Shown here: positions 6,608-14,509 of the stretch, one piece after another
Layout: each line of letters begins with the position of its first letter
How positions within the stretch are numbered: position 1 is the first letter of the stretch
NCBI GenBank assembly: GCA_013214365.1
Contig: JABSPI010000017.1
Location: 1 to 16,413, forward strand
Direction: 5' to 3'
Length of the DNA stretch: 16,413 nt
From: Erythrobacter sp.
GTDB lineage: Bacteria > Pseudomonadota > Alphaproteobacteria > Sphingomonadales > Sphingomonadaceae
Made by a program: the position numbers and the translations under genes
The notes under the pieces: model-generated
The model's database searches: none
Seen by the model: the letters and a program-made list of their open reading frames with translations, nothing else
Told to the model about the DNA's origin: nothing

Positions 6608-7150
6608 TCAGCGCACCGGTTCAGCGCCCAATTGCGGGTTCAGCTCGGTGATGTGGTTGAGCCATTTCTTCGGCCGGCGCAGCATATTGTCGGGATAGTC
6701 CACTTTCAGCTCCAGAATTTGCGCCATGGCCCCGACGAAATGGATGCAATTGCGCTCATCCAAATCGTAATATTTACCCGGCGCATTCTCCCATGCGCGC
6801 ACCTCAGCAATGATCTGGTGATATTGCGCATCGGTGAGCGTCAACGTGAAATGGCGATTGGTTCTGCGCACCTGTTTCTCGCTCTCGGCCACGACCACAT
6901 GCTCCACCGGACCGCTCAATATCCGGGTGCTGATTGTGCGCGCAGAAAAACCGTAATTTTCATTCACCACCTCGCCGGTCTCCTCCAGCGTTCCTTCCAA
7001 GACGATAAATGTGTGCGGATAGCGCCCCATCAGCACCGAGCCGTTGAAGGAATGGAAGTGGATCTGGACCTGCGCCCATGCCCCGCCGCTCCACATCAAA
7101 GCGATCAGGGCAAGGCAAAGGCTGGTCAGGCGGGTGAGGTGGTTGATCAT
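6608..7150 (-). CDS. Secreted protein of unknown function, possible permuted papain-like (NlpC/P60-type) fold
   Basis: A 180-residue protein that I cannot name. Residues 1-26 are a clear signal peptide (basic start, hydrophobic LCLALIALMW, cleavage after AWA), so the mature form is periplasmic or secreted. The mature part has HFHSFNG (31-37), YPHTFIVLEG (44-53) and, late, DERNCIHFVGAMAQ (131-144). A His early and an N-C-x-H-F Cys late is the order found in circularly permuted NlpC/P60-like hydrolases, with H46 and C135 as candidate catalytic residues. This is inference from motif order only. The start at 7150 directly precedes the signal peptide; an ATG at 7168 is possible. It follows putA by 58 bp in the same direction, so it may be read from the putA transcript, with no evident functional link. 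Confidence 0.75.
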   Translation of the reverse strand: MINHLTRLTSLCLALIALMWSGGAWAQVQIHFHSFNGSVLMGRYPHTFIVLEGTLEETGEVVNENYGFSARTISTRILSGPVEHVVVAESEKQVRRTNRHFTLTLTDAQYHQIIAEVRAWENAPGKYYDLDERNCIHFVGAMAQILELKVDYPDNMLRRPKKWLNHITELNPQLGAEPVR

Positions 7151-7208
7151 GCGCGGCAACCTATCCATCTCACGCGGCGCTGCGCAAGCTGCAGATACAC
7201 CCATTTGC

Positions 7209-10200
7209 CTATGCGCTGGCGAGCAGGCTTGCATTCCCACCCGCAGCAGTGGTGTCGACACAGGTCACCCTCTCAGTGGCAAACCGTGCAAGATAGTGCG
7301 GCCCTCCCGCCTTTGGTCCGGTCCCTGACAGGCCCTCCCCACCAAAGGGTTGGCTTTCGACAATCGCTCCGATCTGGTTGCGGTTGATATAGAAATTGCC
7401 AACCCGCGCACGCGATTGGACAAATTTCTGGGTCGCCTCAATCCGGCTGTGCAGGCCGAGCGTCAGGCCAAATCCGGTTGCATTGATATCATCGACAATC
7501 CCTGCCAGATCCGCCGCCGCAAACCGCGCAACATGCAGGACCGGGCCAAAATTCTCGCTGTCCAGATCGCGGATCGAGCCGATTTCGACAATGGTAGGGG
7601 CGACATAGAAACCGGTGTCGAGGTCAGGATCGAGCGCGCGCTGTGACGTCGCCCAGCCGGCCGCTTTGCACTGCGCGATATGGCTGTCCAGCGCAGCTTT
7701 CGCAGCGGCATCAATCACCGGGCCGACATCGCTGGCCAGCTCAGCCGGATCGCCAATCGTCAAGGCCTCGAACCCGCCACGGATCATGGTCAACATGTCA
7801 TCTGCGACATCATCCTGCAGGTACAGCACGCGCAGCGCCGAACAGCGTTGGCCCGCGCTTTGGAACGCGCTCGCCAGAACGTCGCGCACCACCTGCTCGG
7901 GCAGGGCGGAGGAATCGACGATCATCGCGTTTTGACCACCGGTTTCCGCGATCAGCGTGGCAATCGGGCCATCGCGCGCGGCCAGAGTGCGGTTGATCGC
8001 CTGCGCGGTTTGGGTCGATCCGGTAAAGGCGACCCCGGCAAGGCGCGGATCGCTGGTGATCATTTGCCCCACATCGCCCCCGCCGGGCAACAATTGCAGC
8101 GCCTCTGGCGGAATGCCCGCCTCATGGCACAGTCGCACCGCGAGCGCCGCGATCAGGGGGGTCTGTTCCGCCGGTTTGGCGATAACCGCATTGCCCGCCG
8201 CTAGGCCAGCACTGGCCATGCCGATGAAGATCGCCAGCGGGAAATTCCATGGTGCAATGGTCGCGAACACGCCGCGTCCATGCAAAGTCAACGAATTGTC
8301 CTCGCCGGTTGGTCCGGGCAGCGCGATCGGAGCAGAAAATTGCCGCCGCGCTTCGCCGGCATAATAGCGCAGGAAATCGACCGCCTCGCGCAATTCGGCG
8401 ACCCCATCCAGCAGGGTCTTGCCCGCTTCGCGCTGGCACAGGCTGAGAAATTCGGGAGTGTGCGCCTCGAACAGATCTGCCGCCTCCTCAAGCAGCAGCG
8501 CCCGGCTTTCTCCGCCCAGCGCGTCCCATCCGGGCTGAATTTCGGCCGCGCGGGTGATCGCGTCATCGACCTCTTGCGCCGTGGCATCGCGGCGTGTCCC
8601 GACCTTGAGCGCGTGATTGTGCGGGGTTGTAATCGGTGTGATCGGGCCGGCTTCGTCAGCTGGGAAAGTGGGCTGTGCATGCCATTGCAACTTGGCGCAC
8701 TCATCCAGTTTTTTCTGCAATGCGCCAAGCACCAGAGGATCGGACAGATCGATGCCCGCGCTGTTGAGCCGTCCGCCCTTATCGGCGCCAAGAATATCAC
8801 GCGGCAGCGGGATTGCAGGATTGCGCCGAATGTCGAGGCGCGCCAGTTCGGCAACCGGGTCCCCGACCAGATCCTGAGCGGGGATATCGGCATCGCCCAT
8901 GCGATTGACAAAACTGGTATTGGCCCCGTTCTCGAGCAGGCGACGGACCAGATAGGCCAGCAATTCCTTATGTCCGCCAACCGGGGCGTAGATGCGCACC
9001 GGGGTGGGGGTGTTGCCCTCGATCTTGTGGAGCGCGCCAAACACTTCTTCGCCCATTCCATGCAGGCGCTGAAACTCAAACGGGCGGCCTTGTGCCAATT
9101 GTTTGATCACCGCGACCGTATAGGCGTTGTGGGTGGCAAAGGCGGGGCGGATCACATCATCGTGTTCGAACAATCGCCCGGCGCAAGCGAGATAGGAAAC
9201 ATCGGTTGCTATCTTGCGGGTGAAAACCGGATAATCATCAAATCCGCCCACCTGGCTGAGCTTGATCTCGCTGTCCCAGTAGGCGCCCTTGACCAGCCGG
9301 ACGAACAATTTGCGTCCATGGCGCCGCGCCAATTTGGCAACCCAGTCGCACAGCGGCACGCCGCGTTTCTGATAGGCCTGAATGGCCAGCCCAAAGCCGG
9401 CCCATTGCGTTCCATCCGCGCGGGTGAACAATTCATCATCGCTTACCAATGTCTCGATAATATCGAGCGACAATTCAAGCCGTTCGGCTTCTTCTGCATC
9501 GATGGTGAAATGGATATCGGCATTGCGCGCTTTGAGCGCCAAGGCTTTGACGATCGGGACGATGTCCTGATGCGCGCGTTCGGCATGGAGATAGGTGTAT
9601 TGTGGGTGGAGCGCGGACAATTTTACCGAAATGCCGGGTGCAGGGCCAACCCCGCCGCTTTCGCCCAGCTTGGCGGCCTCTTGTGAGAGCCGGTCAATCG
9701 CGCTGTCATAGGCCTCGCGATAGCGCCGCGCATCGGCATAAGTCATCGCCGCCTCGCCGAGCATGTCAAAGGAATGGGTAAGGCCTTTGGCGCGTTCAGG
9801 CTTGGCGCGTTTGAGCGCTTCGTCAATTGTCCGGCCGAACACGAATTGCCCGCCCAATATGCGCATGGCCTGCAGCACTGCGGTCCGGATCACCGGTTCG
9901 CCCAGCCGGTTCATCGCTGCTTTCAATGTGCGGCCCATACCCGTTTGCCGGGCGTCGGGTTGTTCGAGCACTTCACCCGTGAGCATCAGCGAAAAAGTTG
10001 CAGCATTGACGAAAGTGGAGGAGCTTTCCCCCAAGTGCTCGCTCCAATCGATTTCACCGATCTTGTCGCGAATCAGCGCATCGGCGGTCTCGCCATCGGG
10101 CACTCGCAAAAGCGCCTCGGCCAAGCACATCAGCGCGATCCCCTCTTCGGTGTCGAGGCCATATTGCTGCAGGAAGGCATCAATGCCCGATGCCTTATGG

Positions 10201-10373
10201 GCGCGCGCGCCGGTGATCAGATCGACCGCAAGTTTTGCCGCCTTGTCAGCCACTTTGCCCGCAGGCCCTGCCTGTTCCAAGCGCTCGGCAATGCACACCT
10301 CTTCATCCACGCGATAGGACCGGCGCAATTGCGAGCGGTCGAGAAATTGAGCGGGCGATTGGATGGCGTTCAT
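7209..10373 (-). CDS. putA: Bifunctional proline dehydrogenase / L-glutamate gamma-semialdehyde dehydrogenase
   Basis: A 1054-residue PutA that oxidises proline to P5C with FAD, then P5C/glutamate semialdehyde to glutamate with NAD+, with intermediate channelling. The PRODH barrel spans about residues 120-510: the FVRLVKGAYWD strand (357-367, K362) and YLVRRLLENGANTSFVNRM (474-492) with the paired Arg that bind proline carboxylate. The aldehyde dehydrogenase part spans about 560-1040: APWNFPLA (707-714), E810 in AETGGQNAM, and the nucleophile C844 in GQRCSALR. There is no N-terminal ribbon-helix-helix domain, so it should not repress itself. The length and layout fit the short PutA form. The start at 10373 has AAGGAG about 11 bases upstream; the in-frame ATG at 10382 lies only two bases from that site and is unlikely. 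Confidence 0.97.
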   Translation of the reverse strand: MNAIQSPAQFLDRSQLRRSYRVDEEVCIAERLEQAGPAGKVADKAAKLAVDLITGARAHKASGIDAFLQQYGLDTEEGIALMCLAEALLRVPDGETADALIRDKIGEIDWSEHLGESSSTFVNAATFSLMLTGEVLEQPDARQTGMGRTLKAAMNRLGEPVIRTAVLQAMRILGGQFVFGRTIDEALKRAKPERAKGLTHSFDMLGEAAMTYADARRYREAYDSAIDRLSQEAAKLGESGGVGPAPGISVKLSALHPQYTYLHAERAHQDIVPIVKALALKARNADIHFTIDAEEAERLELSLDIIETLVSDDELFTRADGTQWAGFGLAIQAYQKRGVPLCDWVAKLARRHGRKLFVRLVKGAYWDSEIKLSQVGGFDDYPVFTRKIATDVSYLACAGRLFEHDDVIRPAFATHNAYTVAVIKQLAQGRPFEFQRLHGMGEEVFGALHKIEGNTPTPVRIYAPVGGHKELLAYLVRRLLENGANTSFVNRMGDADIPAQDLVGDPVAELARLDIRRNPAIPLPRDILGADKGGRLNSAGIDLSDPLVLGALQKKLDECAKLQWHAQPTFPADEAGPITPITTPHNHALKVGTRRDATAQEVDDAITRAAEIQPGWDALGGESRALLLEEAADLFEAHTPEFLSLCQREAGKTLLDGVAELREAVDFLRYYAGEARRQFSAPIALPGPTGEDNSLTLHGRGVFATIAPWNFPLAIFIGMASAGLAAGNAVIAKPAEQTPLIAALAVRLCHEAGIPPEALQLLPGGGDVGQMITSDPRLAGVAFTGSTQTAQAINRTLAARDGPIATLIAETGGQNAMIVDSSALPEQVVRDVLASAFQSAGQRCSALRVLYLQDDVADDMLTMIRGGFEALTIGDPAELASDVGPVIDAAAKAALDSHIAQCKAAGWATSQRALDPDLDTGFYVAPTIVEIGSIRDLDSENFGPVLHVARFAAADLAGIVDDINATGFGLTLGLHSRIEATQKFVQSRARVGNFYINRNQIGAIVESQPFGGEGLSGTGPKAGGPHYLARFATERVTCVDTTAAGGNASLLASA

Positions 10374-10644
10374 GGTGTGCATATCTCCTTTCTTGTGGGT
10401 CAAAAGCCCCGGGCGAATGAGGATTGCACCCGCAAGCGCGCAACATCAAGCAAAGTTCGTGCAACATTGTGTTGCATGCGCGTTTTGAGTGCGGCCATCG
10501 CAGTGATGACACCGCAACCGCACCATTTTTTGCCGCGATGTTGCACACGTCGCTGAGATATTGCGTTTGAGGCCCCCGCCTAGACAATCGACGGATCGGT
10601 GATTTGCGCGTAAGGGCTTTGGCGGACACAGAGGGATAACGATC
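10374..10644. other. Divergent putA / yeiH-like control region
   Basis: A 271-bp region without a gene. It carries the putA Shine-Dalgarno, a perfect 17-bp palindrome at 10460-10476, and extra GCAACA/TGTTGC half-sites at 10440-10445 and 10539-10545. The half-site at 10440 is 21 bp (two helical turns) from the left arm of the palindrome. I cannot assign promoter hexamers with confidence. Confidence 0.6.
10460..10476. promoter_or_regulatory. Perfect palindrome, candidate operator for putA and/or the divergent gene
   Basis: TGCAACA-TTG-TGTTGCA has 7-bp arms around a 3-bp centre. It lies 87 bases upstream of the putA start. Symmetry and length suit a dimeric HTH regulator. PutA here cannot self-regulate, and alphaproteobacterial put genes are often controlled by an Lrp-type PutR; an Lrp-family gene lies 1.8 kb away, but its own promoter carries a different repeat. 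Confidence 0.5.
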
Positions 10645-11721
10645 ATGGCAAAACCTGATCCCGGGCTTTACGCCGGGGACCTGTTTGGCGAATTCTATCA
10701 GGTTGAGCAGGCAGAGCCGTCGCGGCGTGTGCAGTTCCGGTCATTATTGCCCGGTGTTGCGACCGCGTTGATTGTGGCTTTGGCGGCCTTGTGGCTGTCC
10801 GATCAATATGGAATTCCTGCGATCCTTGCCGGGTTGCTGCTGGGCTTGGCGCTGCATTTTCTGGCTGAGCATCCGCGTCTTGGCGAAGGGCTTGATTTTG
10901 TCTCGCGCCAATTTTTGCGGTTTGGGATCGTGCTGCTCGGCCTGCAGGTGTCATTGATGCAAATCGCCGCTTTGGGATTTGGTGCATTTGCCGGATTGCT
11001 GGCGATTATGGCGGTTGCTTTTGGTGGCGGATTATTGGGCGCGCGATTGGCAGGCCAAGGGCGTTATGCCGGCGTTTTGGCGGGCGGCGCAACCGCGATT
11101 TGTGGGATTTCCGCCGCGCTCGCCCTCTACAGCGTGGTGGGGCGTGACCGGCTTGATCAGGCGCGTTTCACCCTGACCTTGGTCGGGGTGACTTTGGCCA
11201 GCGCTTTGGCGCTTGCATCCTATCCCGCGCTCGCGGTGATGTTGGAATTGTCAGACAATCAGGCCGGCTATCTGGTGGGGTCTTCGATCCATGATGTCGC
11301 GCAGGCAATCGGTGCGGGCTATGCGATCTCGGATGAGGCTGGCGGGCAGGCCACTGTGATCAAGCTCGCGCGGGTGGCGCTGCTTGCTCCGCTGGTGGCT
11401 TTGGTGGCGCTGTGGCTAGGGTCGAGCGCTGCTGACAAGCAGGCCACGCCCGCTTGGCGCCGTGTGTCGGTGCCATGGTTCATTCTTGGTTTTCTGGCGC
11501 TGGTGGTGGCGAACAGTTTCGTCACCTTGCCCACACAAGTGGCGAGCCGAGGGCTGGAATTGTCCAAGTTTCTGCTGCTTCTGGCAGTCACAGCGACCGC
11601 CATGCGTTCGCAGCTTGGCCTTGTCATTGGGGCAGGGTGGCGACCATTGGTGCCGGTGCTCGCGGCGACACTGGGATCGTTCGCTGCGGCCCTGGCGATC
11701 ACGATGATGGTGATCGAATAG
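10645..11721 (+). CDS. YeiH/UPF0324 family membrane protein (putative sulfate exporter family)
   Basis: A 358-residue polytopic inner-membrane protein, with roughly ten hydrophobic segments from residue 36 to the C-terminus after a soluble 30-residue start. Family hallmarks are LRFGIVLLGLQVSL (91-104), GGATAICGISAA (147-158) and GSSIHDVAQAIGAGYAIS (212-229). These repeated Gly-rich and HDVAQ motifs mark the Pfam Cons_hypoth698/YeiH family. The substrate is uncertain; related proteins are annotated as sulfate or sulfonate-derived sulfite exporters, while E. coli YeiH is poorly characterised. The start at 10645 has GAGGGA about ten bases upstream. It diverges from putA and its stop is only nine bases from the stop of the convergent Lrp gene. 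Most relatives have a LysR-type neighbour; none is seen here. Confidence 0.88.
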   Translation: MAKPDPGLYAGDLFGEFYQVEQAEPSRRVQFRSLLPGVATALIVALAALWLSDQYGIPAILAGLLLGLALHFLAEHPRLGEGLDFVSRQFLRFGIVLLGLQVSLMQIAALGFGAFAGLLAIMAVAFGGGLLGARLAGQGRYAGVLAGGATAICGISAALALYSVVGRDRLDQARFTLTLVGVTLASALALASYPALAVMLELSDNQAGYLVGSSIHDVAQAIGAGYAISDEAGGQATVIKLARVALLAPLVALVALWLGSSAADKQATPAWRRVSVPWFILGFLALVVANSFVTLPTQVASRGLELSKFLLLLAVTATAMRSQLGLVIGAGWRPLVPVLAATLGSFAAALAITMMVIE

Positions 11722-11730
11722 CGGGTTTGG

Positions 11731-12207
11731 TCAGTCAGGCCGCGGCAGCGCTGTGGTCGCTTTCAGCTCCTCCATCGAGAAACTCGCCGTGACATCGGCC
11801 AAGTCGGGCACCCGCCGGATCAGTTTTTGATAGATCCGGTCATAGCCGCCAATATCACCGGTCCTCACTTTGAGCAGATAGTCGATATCGCCGGCCATGC
11901 GGTGGCATTCGGTGATTTCATCAATGGCGGCGATCGCGGTGTGGAATTGCTCCAGCCATTGCGCATCATGGCGCCGGGTGCGGATGGCAACGAACACGCA
12001 TGTGCCCGCGCCGACTTTGCCCGGATCAAGCAATGCGACCCGGCGCGCGATCACCCCGGCCTCCTCCATCCGTTTAACCCGGCGCCAACACGGATTGGTC
12101 GACAAGCCGACCGCATCGGCAATTGCCTGAAGCGAAAGCGTGGCGTCGCTCTGCACAAGCTTCAAGATCGCCCAGTCACGATCATCTAATTCTATCATAT
12201 CTGACAT
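11731..12207 (-). CDS. Lrp/AsnC family transcriptional regulator
   Basis: A 158-residue regulator with an N-terminal winged HTH (about 5-60; helices around DWAILKLVQ, LSLQAIADAVGLS and TNPCWRRVKRMEEAG). A RAM ligand-binding domain follows (about 68-145), where AGDIDYLLKV (105-114) is the effector loop. Members sense amino acids and control uptake or catabolism. Which one is sensed cannot be read from the sequence, though putA nearby makes proline or a branched amino acid plausible. I chose the ATG at 12207, the start giving the usual short lead before the HTH. ATGs at 12198 and 12237 are alternatives, and the last would lie inside the inverted repeat. No clear ribosome-binding site is present. 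The inverted repeat immediately upstream suggests autoregulation. Confidence 0.92.
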   Translation of the reverse strand: MSDMIELDDRDWAILKLVQSDATLSLQAIADAVGLSTNPCWRRVKRMEEAGVIARRVALLDPGKVGAGTCVFVAIRTRRHDAQWLEQFHTAIAAIDEITECHRMAGDIDYLLKVRTGDIGGYDRIYQKLIRRVPDLADVTASFSMEELKATTALPRPD

Positions 12208-12216
12208 ATGCAGAAT

Positions 12217-12259
12217 ATTATCCCAAAATAATATCATTAGCGAGCAAATTTGGGATAAT
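12217..12259. promoter_or_regulatory. Long inverted repeat upstream of lrp, candidate autoregulatory operator
   Basis: ATTATCCCAAA (12217-12227) and TTTGGGATAAT (12249-12259) are perfect 11-bp inverted arms, 32 bp centre to centre, which is three helical turns. The left arm also lies in a second dyad: ATATTAT (12215-12221) and ATAATAT (12228-12234) around CCCAAA. The AT-rich character and helical phasing fit Lrp-family sites. It lies 10-52 bases ahead of the lrp start and 65 bases before the divergent DUF6356 start. Confidence 0.6.
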
Positions 12260-12323
12260 TTTCGCCGAACTGTCCGCTAAACTGTCTCAAAATCCGATGC
12301 TGTTAAGCCACAAGGGACGATTC

Positions 12324-12605
12324 ATGCCGCTCACATCACTCCGCAAAGCTTTTACCGAGCACCCCGAATCGATCGGTGAGAGCTATTTTGAACATTTGGG
12401 CCACGCCTCCAGCTTTGGATGGCGCATGGTTGTGGGGGGATGTGCATGTTTCCTGCATGGCCTGTTCCCGTTCTTGTTCGTGAAGACGGGGAGCGAGCAG
12501 GTCTCCACCTTGCACACCCGCATGGTCACCCATCGCAGCAAAGCCGCGCGGGCCCAATTGCGCTTGTCGCAAGACGAGGGCGCGCCGATAGATTTCGTGA
12601 TTTAA
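12324..12605 (+). CDS. DUF6356 family small membrane protein
   Basis: A 93-residue protein of the DUF6356 type, common in Sphingomonadales. The N-terminus has AFTEHPESIGESYFEHLGHA (9-28), then a hydrophobic segment (about 33-53, FGWRMVVGGCACFLHGLFPFLF) that should span or associate with the membrane. The conserved LHTRMVTHR block (63-71) follows, with a polar tail. No function is known for the family. The start at 12324 has AAGGGA about eight bases upstream and matches the family N-terminus. The frame is open further back, to 12123, but that part overlaps the lrp coding region on the other strand. The gene is divergent from lrp and may share its operator. Confidence 0.85.
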   Translation: MPLTSLRKAFTEHPESIGESYFEHLGHASSFGWRMVVGGCACFLHGLFPFLFVKTGSEQVSTLHTRMVTHRSKAARAQLRLSQDEGAPIDFVI

Positions 12606-12902
12606 ACCTCCGGGCACTACTCACCGCGCGGCTGTGAGCGCTGCTGGGCGCGGGGGGCTAATGGCACCATGGCGCCGATCATCTTCACCGCGCGGTTGCG
12701 CCGTCAACATGCTTGCCAACCCGATCCGGTTTGATAGGGAACAGCCGCAAGGACTTGGCCCATACCTCTGGCCCAATTCTCTTTTCCAATTCTCTGGCCC
12801 GAGGGAGAGGTGGCGGCGATGTGTTCGAGTGAAATGATGACAATCACATCTTTGGCGGTGGGGCATGGACGCGTGCACCGCACGGCATGGGTTTGAGCGG
12901 CG
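12606..12902. other. Intergenic region with short direct repeats, no gene seen
   Basis: About 297 bp between the DUF6356 and CoA-transferase genes. Open frames here are shadows without ribosome-binding sites or recognisable protein. It contains two short direct repeats: TCACCGCGCGG at 12621-12631 and 12685-12695, and a compact pair described separately. I see no convincing terminator. Confidence 0.5.
12766..12800. repeat. Overlapping short direct repeats
   Basis: CTCTGGCCC occurs at 12766-12774 and 12792-12800. CCAATTCTCT occurs at 12773-12782 and 12786-12795, offset 13 bp. Together they make a duplicated block with an inserted TTTT. Function, if any, is unknown; slippage is likely. Confidence 0.7.
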
Positions 12903-14000
12903 ATGGGCAAGCTGTCTGACATTAAGGTCATTGACCTGTCGCAATTTCTCCCCGGACCCATGATGACGGTGATGCTGGCCGATCACGGGGCCGAGGTGAT
13001 CAAGATTGAACCGGTTCACGGTGACCCTGCGCGCGATCAAGCGCCGTTCGACACCTATGACGGGGCCGAGCATTCGGTGTGGTTCGCCAATCTCAATCGC
13101 GGCAAGAAAAGCATTGTGCTGGACCTTAAAAGCGAAGCGGGTGCGGCGCGGCTGCGCGATCTGGTCGCCTCAGCCGATGTATTTGTAGAAGGGTTTCGTC
13201 CGGGCGTGATGAAGCGGCTTGGCTTTGACTATGACAGCGTCAAGGCAATCAAGCCCGACATTGTCTATTGCTCGATTTCGGCCTTTGGTCAGGAAGGTGC
13301 ATTGGCGCACCATCCCGCACATGACATGGCGGTGCAGGCGCTGGCGGGGTTTCTCGCGGTGAATGATGGCCCCGATGGTGCCCCGGTTGTGCCGGGCGCG
13401 GCGAGCGCGGACCTCGCCGCTGGATTGACCGCTGCATCGGCGGTTTTGATGGCGCTGGTCGGGCGCGAGCGCAGCGGTGAGGGCGCCTATATTGACTGTG
13501 CAATGTTCGACAGCCTTTTGCCCTGGTGCGCGCACACAGCAGGCAGCGCAATCGCAGGAGGGCCCTCGCCGCGCTCCGAAAGCCAGCGATCTTTGGGTGG
13601 GGCGGGTTTTTATCAGATTTATGAGACCAAAGATGCGCAGCATGTCGCGCTGGGCGGGCGCGAGCTCAAGTTTGCGCGCAATCTGCTCAGCGCGCTCGGG
13701 CGCGAGGATCTGCTGGCGCAGGCCGAGGCGCCGGCGGGCGAACAGGGCGAATTGATCGCCTTTTTGCGCGCCACTTTCGCCACCCGCACCCGCGCGCAAT
13801 GGATCGAATGGTTCGCCGATAAGGACGTCGCCTTCTCCCCAGTGCTCGACTTTCGCGAAGCCTTCGATCAACCCCACATCGCCGAGCGCGGCCTGCTTGT
13901 CCAAGACGCAGATGGGGGCACACATATCGCGCCCTCGATCCGCTTTGCTGGTGAGCAATGGCAGCCCGGTGCGATCCCGTCCAAGGGCGAGCATAATTAG
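12903..14000 (+). CDS. Class III CoA-transferase (CaiB/BaiF family, racemase-like)
   Basis: A 365-residue family III CoA-transferase, which moves CoA between acids or, in the alpha-methylacyl-CoA racemase branch, epimerises the alpha carbon. The N-terminal DLSQFLPGPMMTVMLADHGAEVIKIE (11-36), NLNRGKKSIVLDLKS (63-77), and ADVFVEGFRPGVMKRLGFDY (91-110) are classic. H140-D141 in HPAHDMAVQALAG supplies the catalytic Asp of transferases together with the preceding His seen in racemases. GFYQIYETKDAQHVALGG, about 235-252, is the usual small-domain strand. The length is short for formyl-CoA transferase and fits the AMACR-like group. A GAGCGG lies close to the ATG as a modest ribosome-binding site. 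The substrate cannot be told; the acyl-CoA genes at the left end are 9 kb away. Confidence 0.9.
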   Translation: MGKLSDIKVIDLSQFLPGPMMTVMLADHGAEVIKIEPVHGDPARDQAPFDTYDGAEHSVWFANLNRGKKSIVLDLKSEAGAARLRDLVASADVFVEGFRPGVMKRLGFDYDSVKAIKPDIVYCSISAFGQEGALAHHPAHDMAVQALAGFLAVNDGPDGAPVVPGAASADLAAGLTAASAVLMALVGRERSGEGAYIDCAMFDSLLPWCAHTAGSAIAGGPSPRSESQRSLGGAGFYQIYETKDAQHVALGGRELKFARNLLSALGREDLLAQAEAPAGEQGELIAFLRATFATRTRAQWIEWFADKDVAFSPVLDFREAFDQPHIAERGLLVQDADGGTHIAPSIRFAGEQWQPGAIPSKGEHN

Positions 14001-14105
14001 GGTTGCCGCTTGGGGGTACTCCCGCTCATCCCTTCTGGAACGGACCGAAACGGGCTGGATTGCATGACCGCTTGAGAGTAGACTTCGTCGATGGGATTTG
14101 GGTCG

Positions 14106-14130
14106 TTTGCGTGATTAAATGAAACGCAAA
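14106..14130. promoter_or_regulatory. Inverted repeat upstream of the YciI gene
   Basis: TTTGCGT (14106-14112) and ACGCAAA (14124-14130) are perfect 7-bp arms around an AT-rich 11-base centre, ending 34 bases before the YciI start. It could be an operator. Nothing in the window identifies its regulator. Confidence 0.35.
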
Positions 14131-14164
14131 GCGGCAAGCCGATCGAAAGGTGGAAGGTTGAGCG

Positions 14165-14464
14165 ATGGCTCTGTATGCATTTTATTGCCGCGATGGTGAG
14201 CACAATGACAAGCTGCGCGAGATCCACCTCAAAGCGCAGCGCGAGCATATGGCAGAGCACAGCGACAATTACCTGACCGCGGGGCCGCTGCTCAATGCCA
14301 AGGGTGAATTTGTCGGTTCGCTGCTGATCATTGAGGCCGAGGACGAGGCCGCCGCGCGCGCAACAGTCAATGACGACCCCTACCTGGTTGGCGGGGTGTG
14401 GCAATCGATCCGGGTGGACAAGTTTGAACCGGTCAAAGGCCGCTGGAAGGAACGCGAGACCTGA
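14165..14464 (+). CDS. YciI family protein
   Basis: A 99-residue cytoplasmic protein with the YciI ferredoxin-like fold. The start MALYAFYCRDGEH, the REIHLKAQREHMAEHSDNYLTAGPLLN block (18-44), and the SLLIIEAEDEAAARATVNDDPYLVGGVW segment (52-79) are as in the family. The conserved His and Asp (H29 or H32, and D70/D71) are the putative active-site pair. No reaction is firmly established for most members. GGAAGG lies about nine bases before the ATG, a good ribosome-binding site that fixes the start. It sits 164 bp after the CoA-transferase gene and is convergent with mtnP, with only 45 bp between the stops. A separate promoter is likely because of the gap and the inverted repeat in it. Confidence 0.88.
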   Translation: MALYAFYCRDGEHNDKLREIHLKAQREHMAEHSDNYLTAGPLLNAKGEFVGSLLIIEAEDEAAARATVNDDPYLVGGVWQSIRVDKFEPVKGRWKERET

Positions 14465-14509
14465 CAGATTTGAACACAGTCAGCGCGCCATAGACCACGC
14501 GGGTTCTTG

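Noticed and set aside
8280..9686. A 468-codon open frame on the plus strand, antisense to putA
   Set aside because: It lies wholly inside the well-supported putA gene. The protein has no recognisable domain or ribosome-binding site, and high-GC genes often leave the opposite strand open.
12123..12323. Upstream extension of the DUF6356 frame
   Set aside because: It overlaps the N-terminal coding part of lrp and the inverted repeat. The start at 12324 has a good ribosome-binding site and fits the family.
14003..14138. TTGCCGCTT (14003-14011) and AAGCGGCAA (14130-14138), perfect 9-bp inverted arms 118 bp apart
   Set aside because: The separation is large, the arms are made of common GC-rich words, and there is no terminator-like T run. 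Chance is likely.
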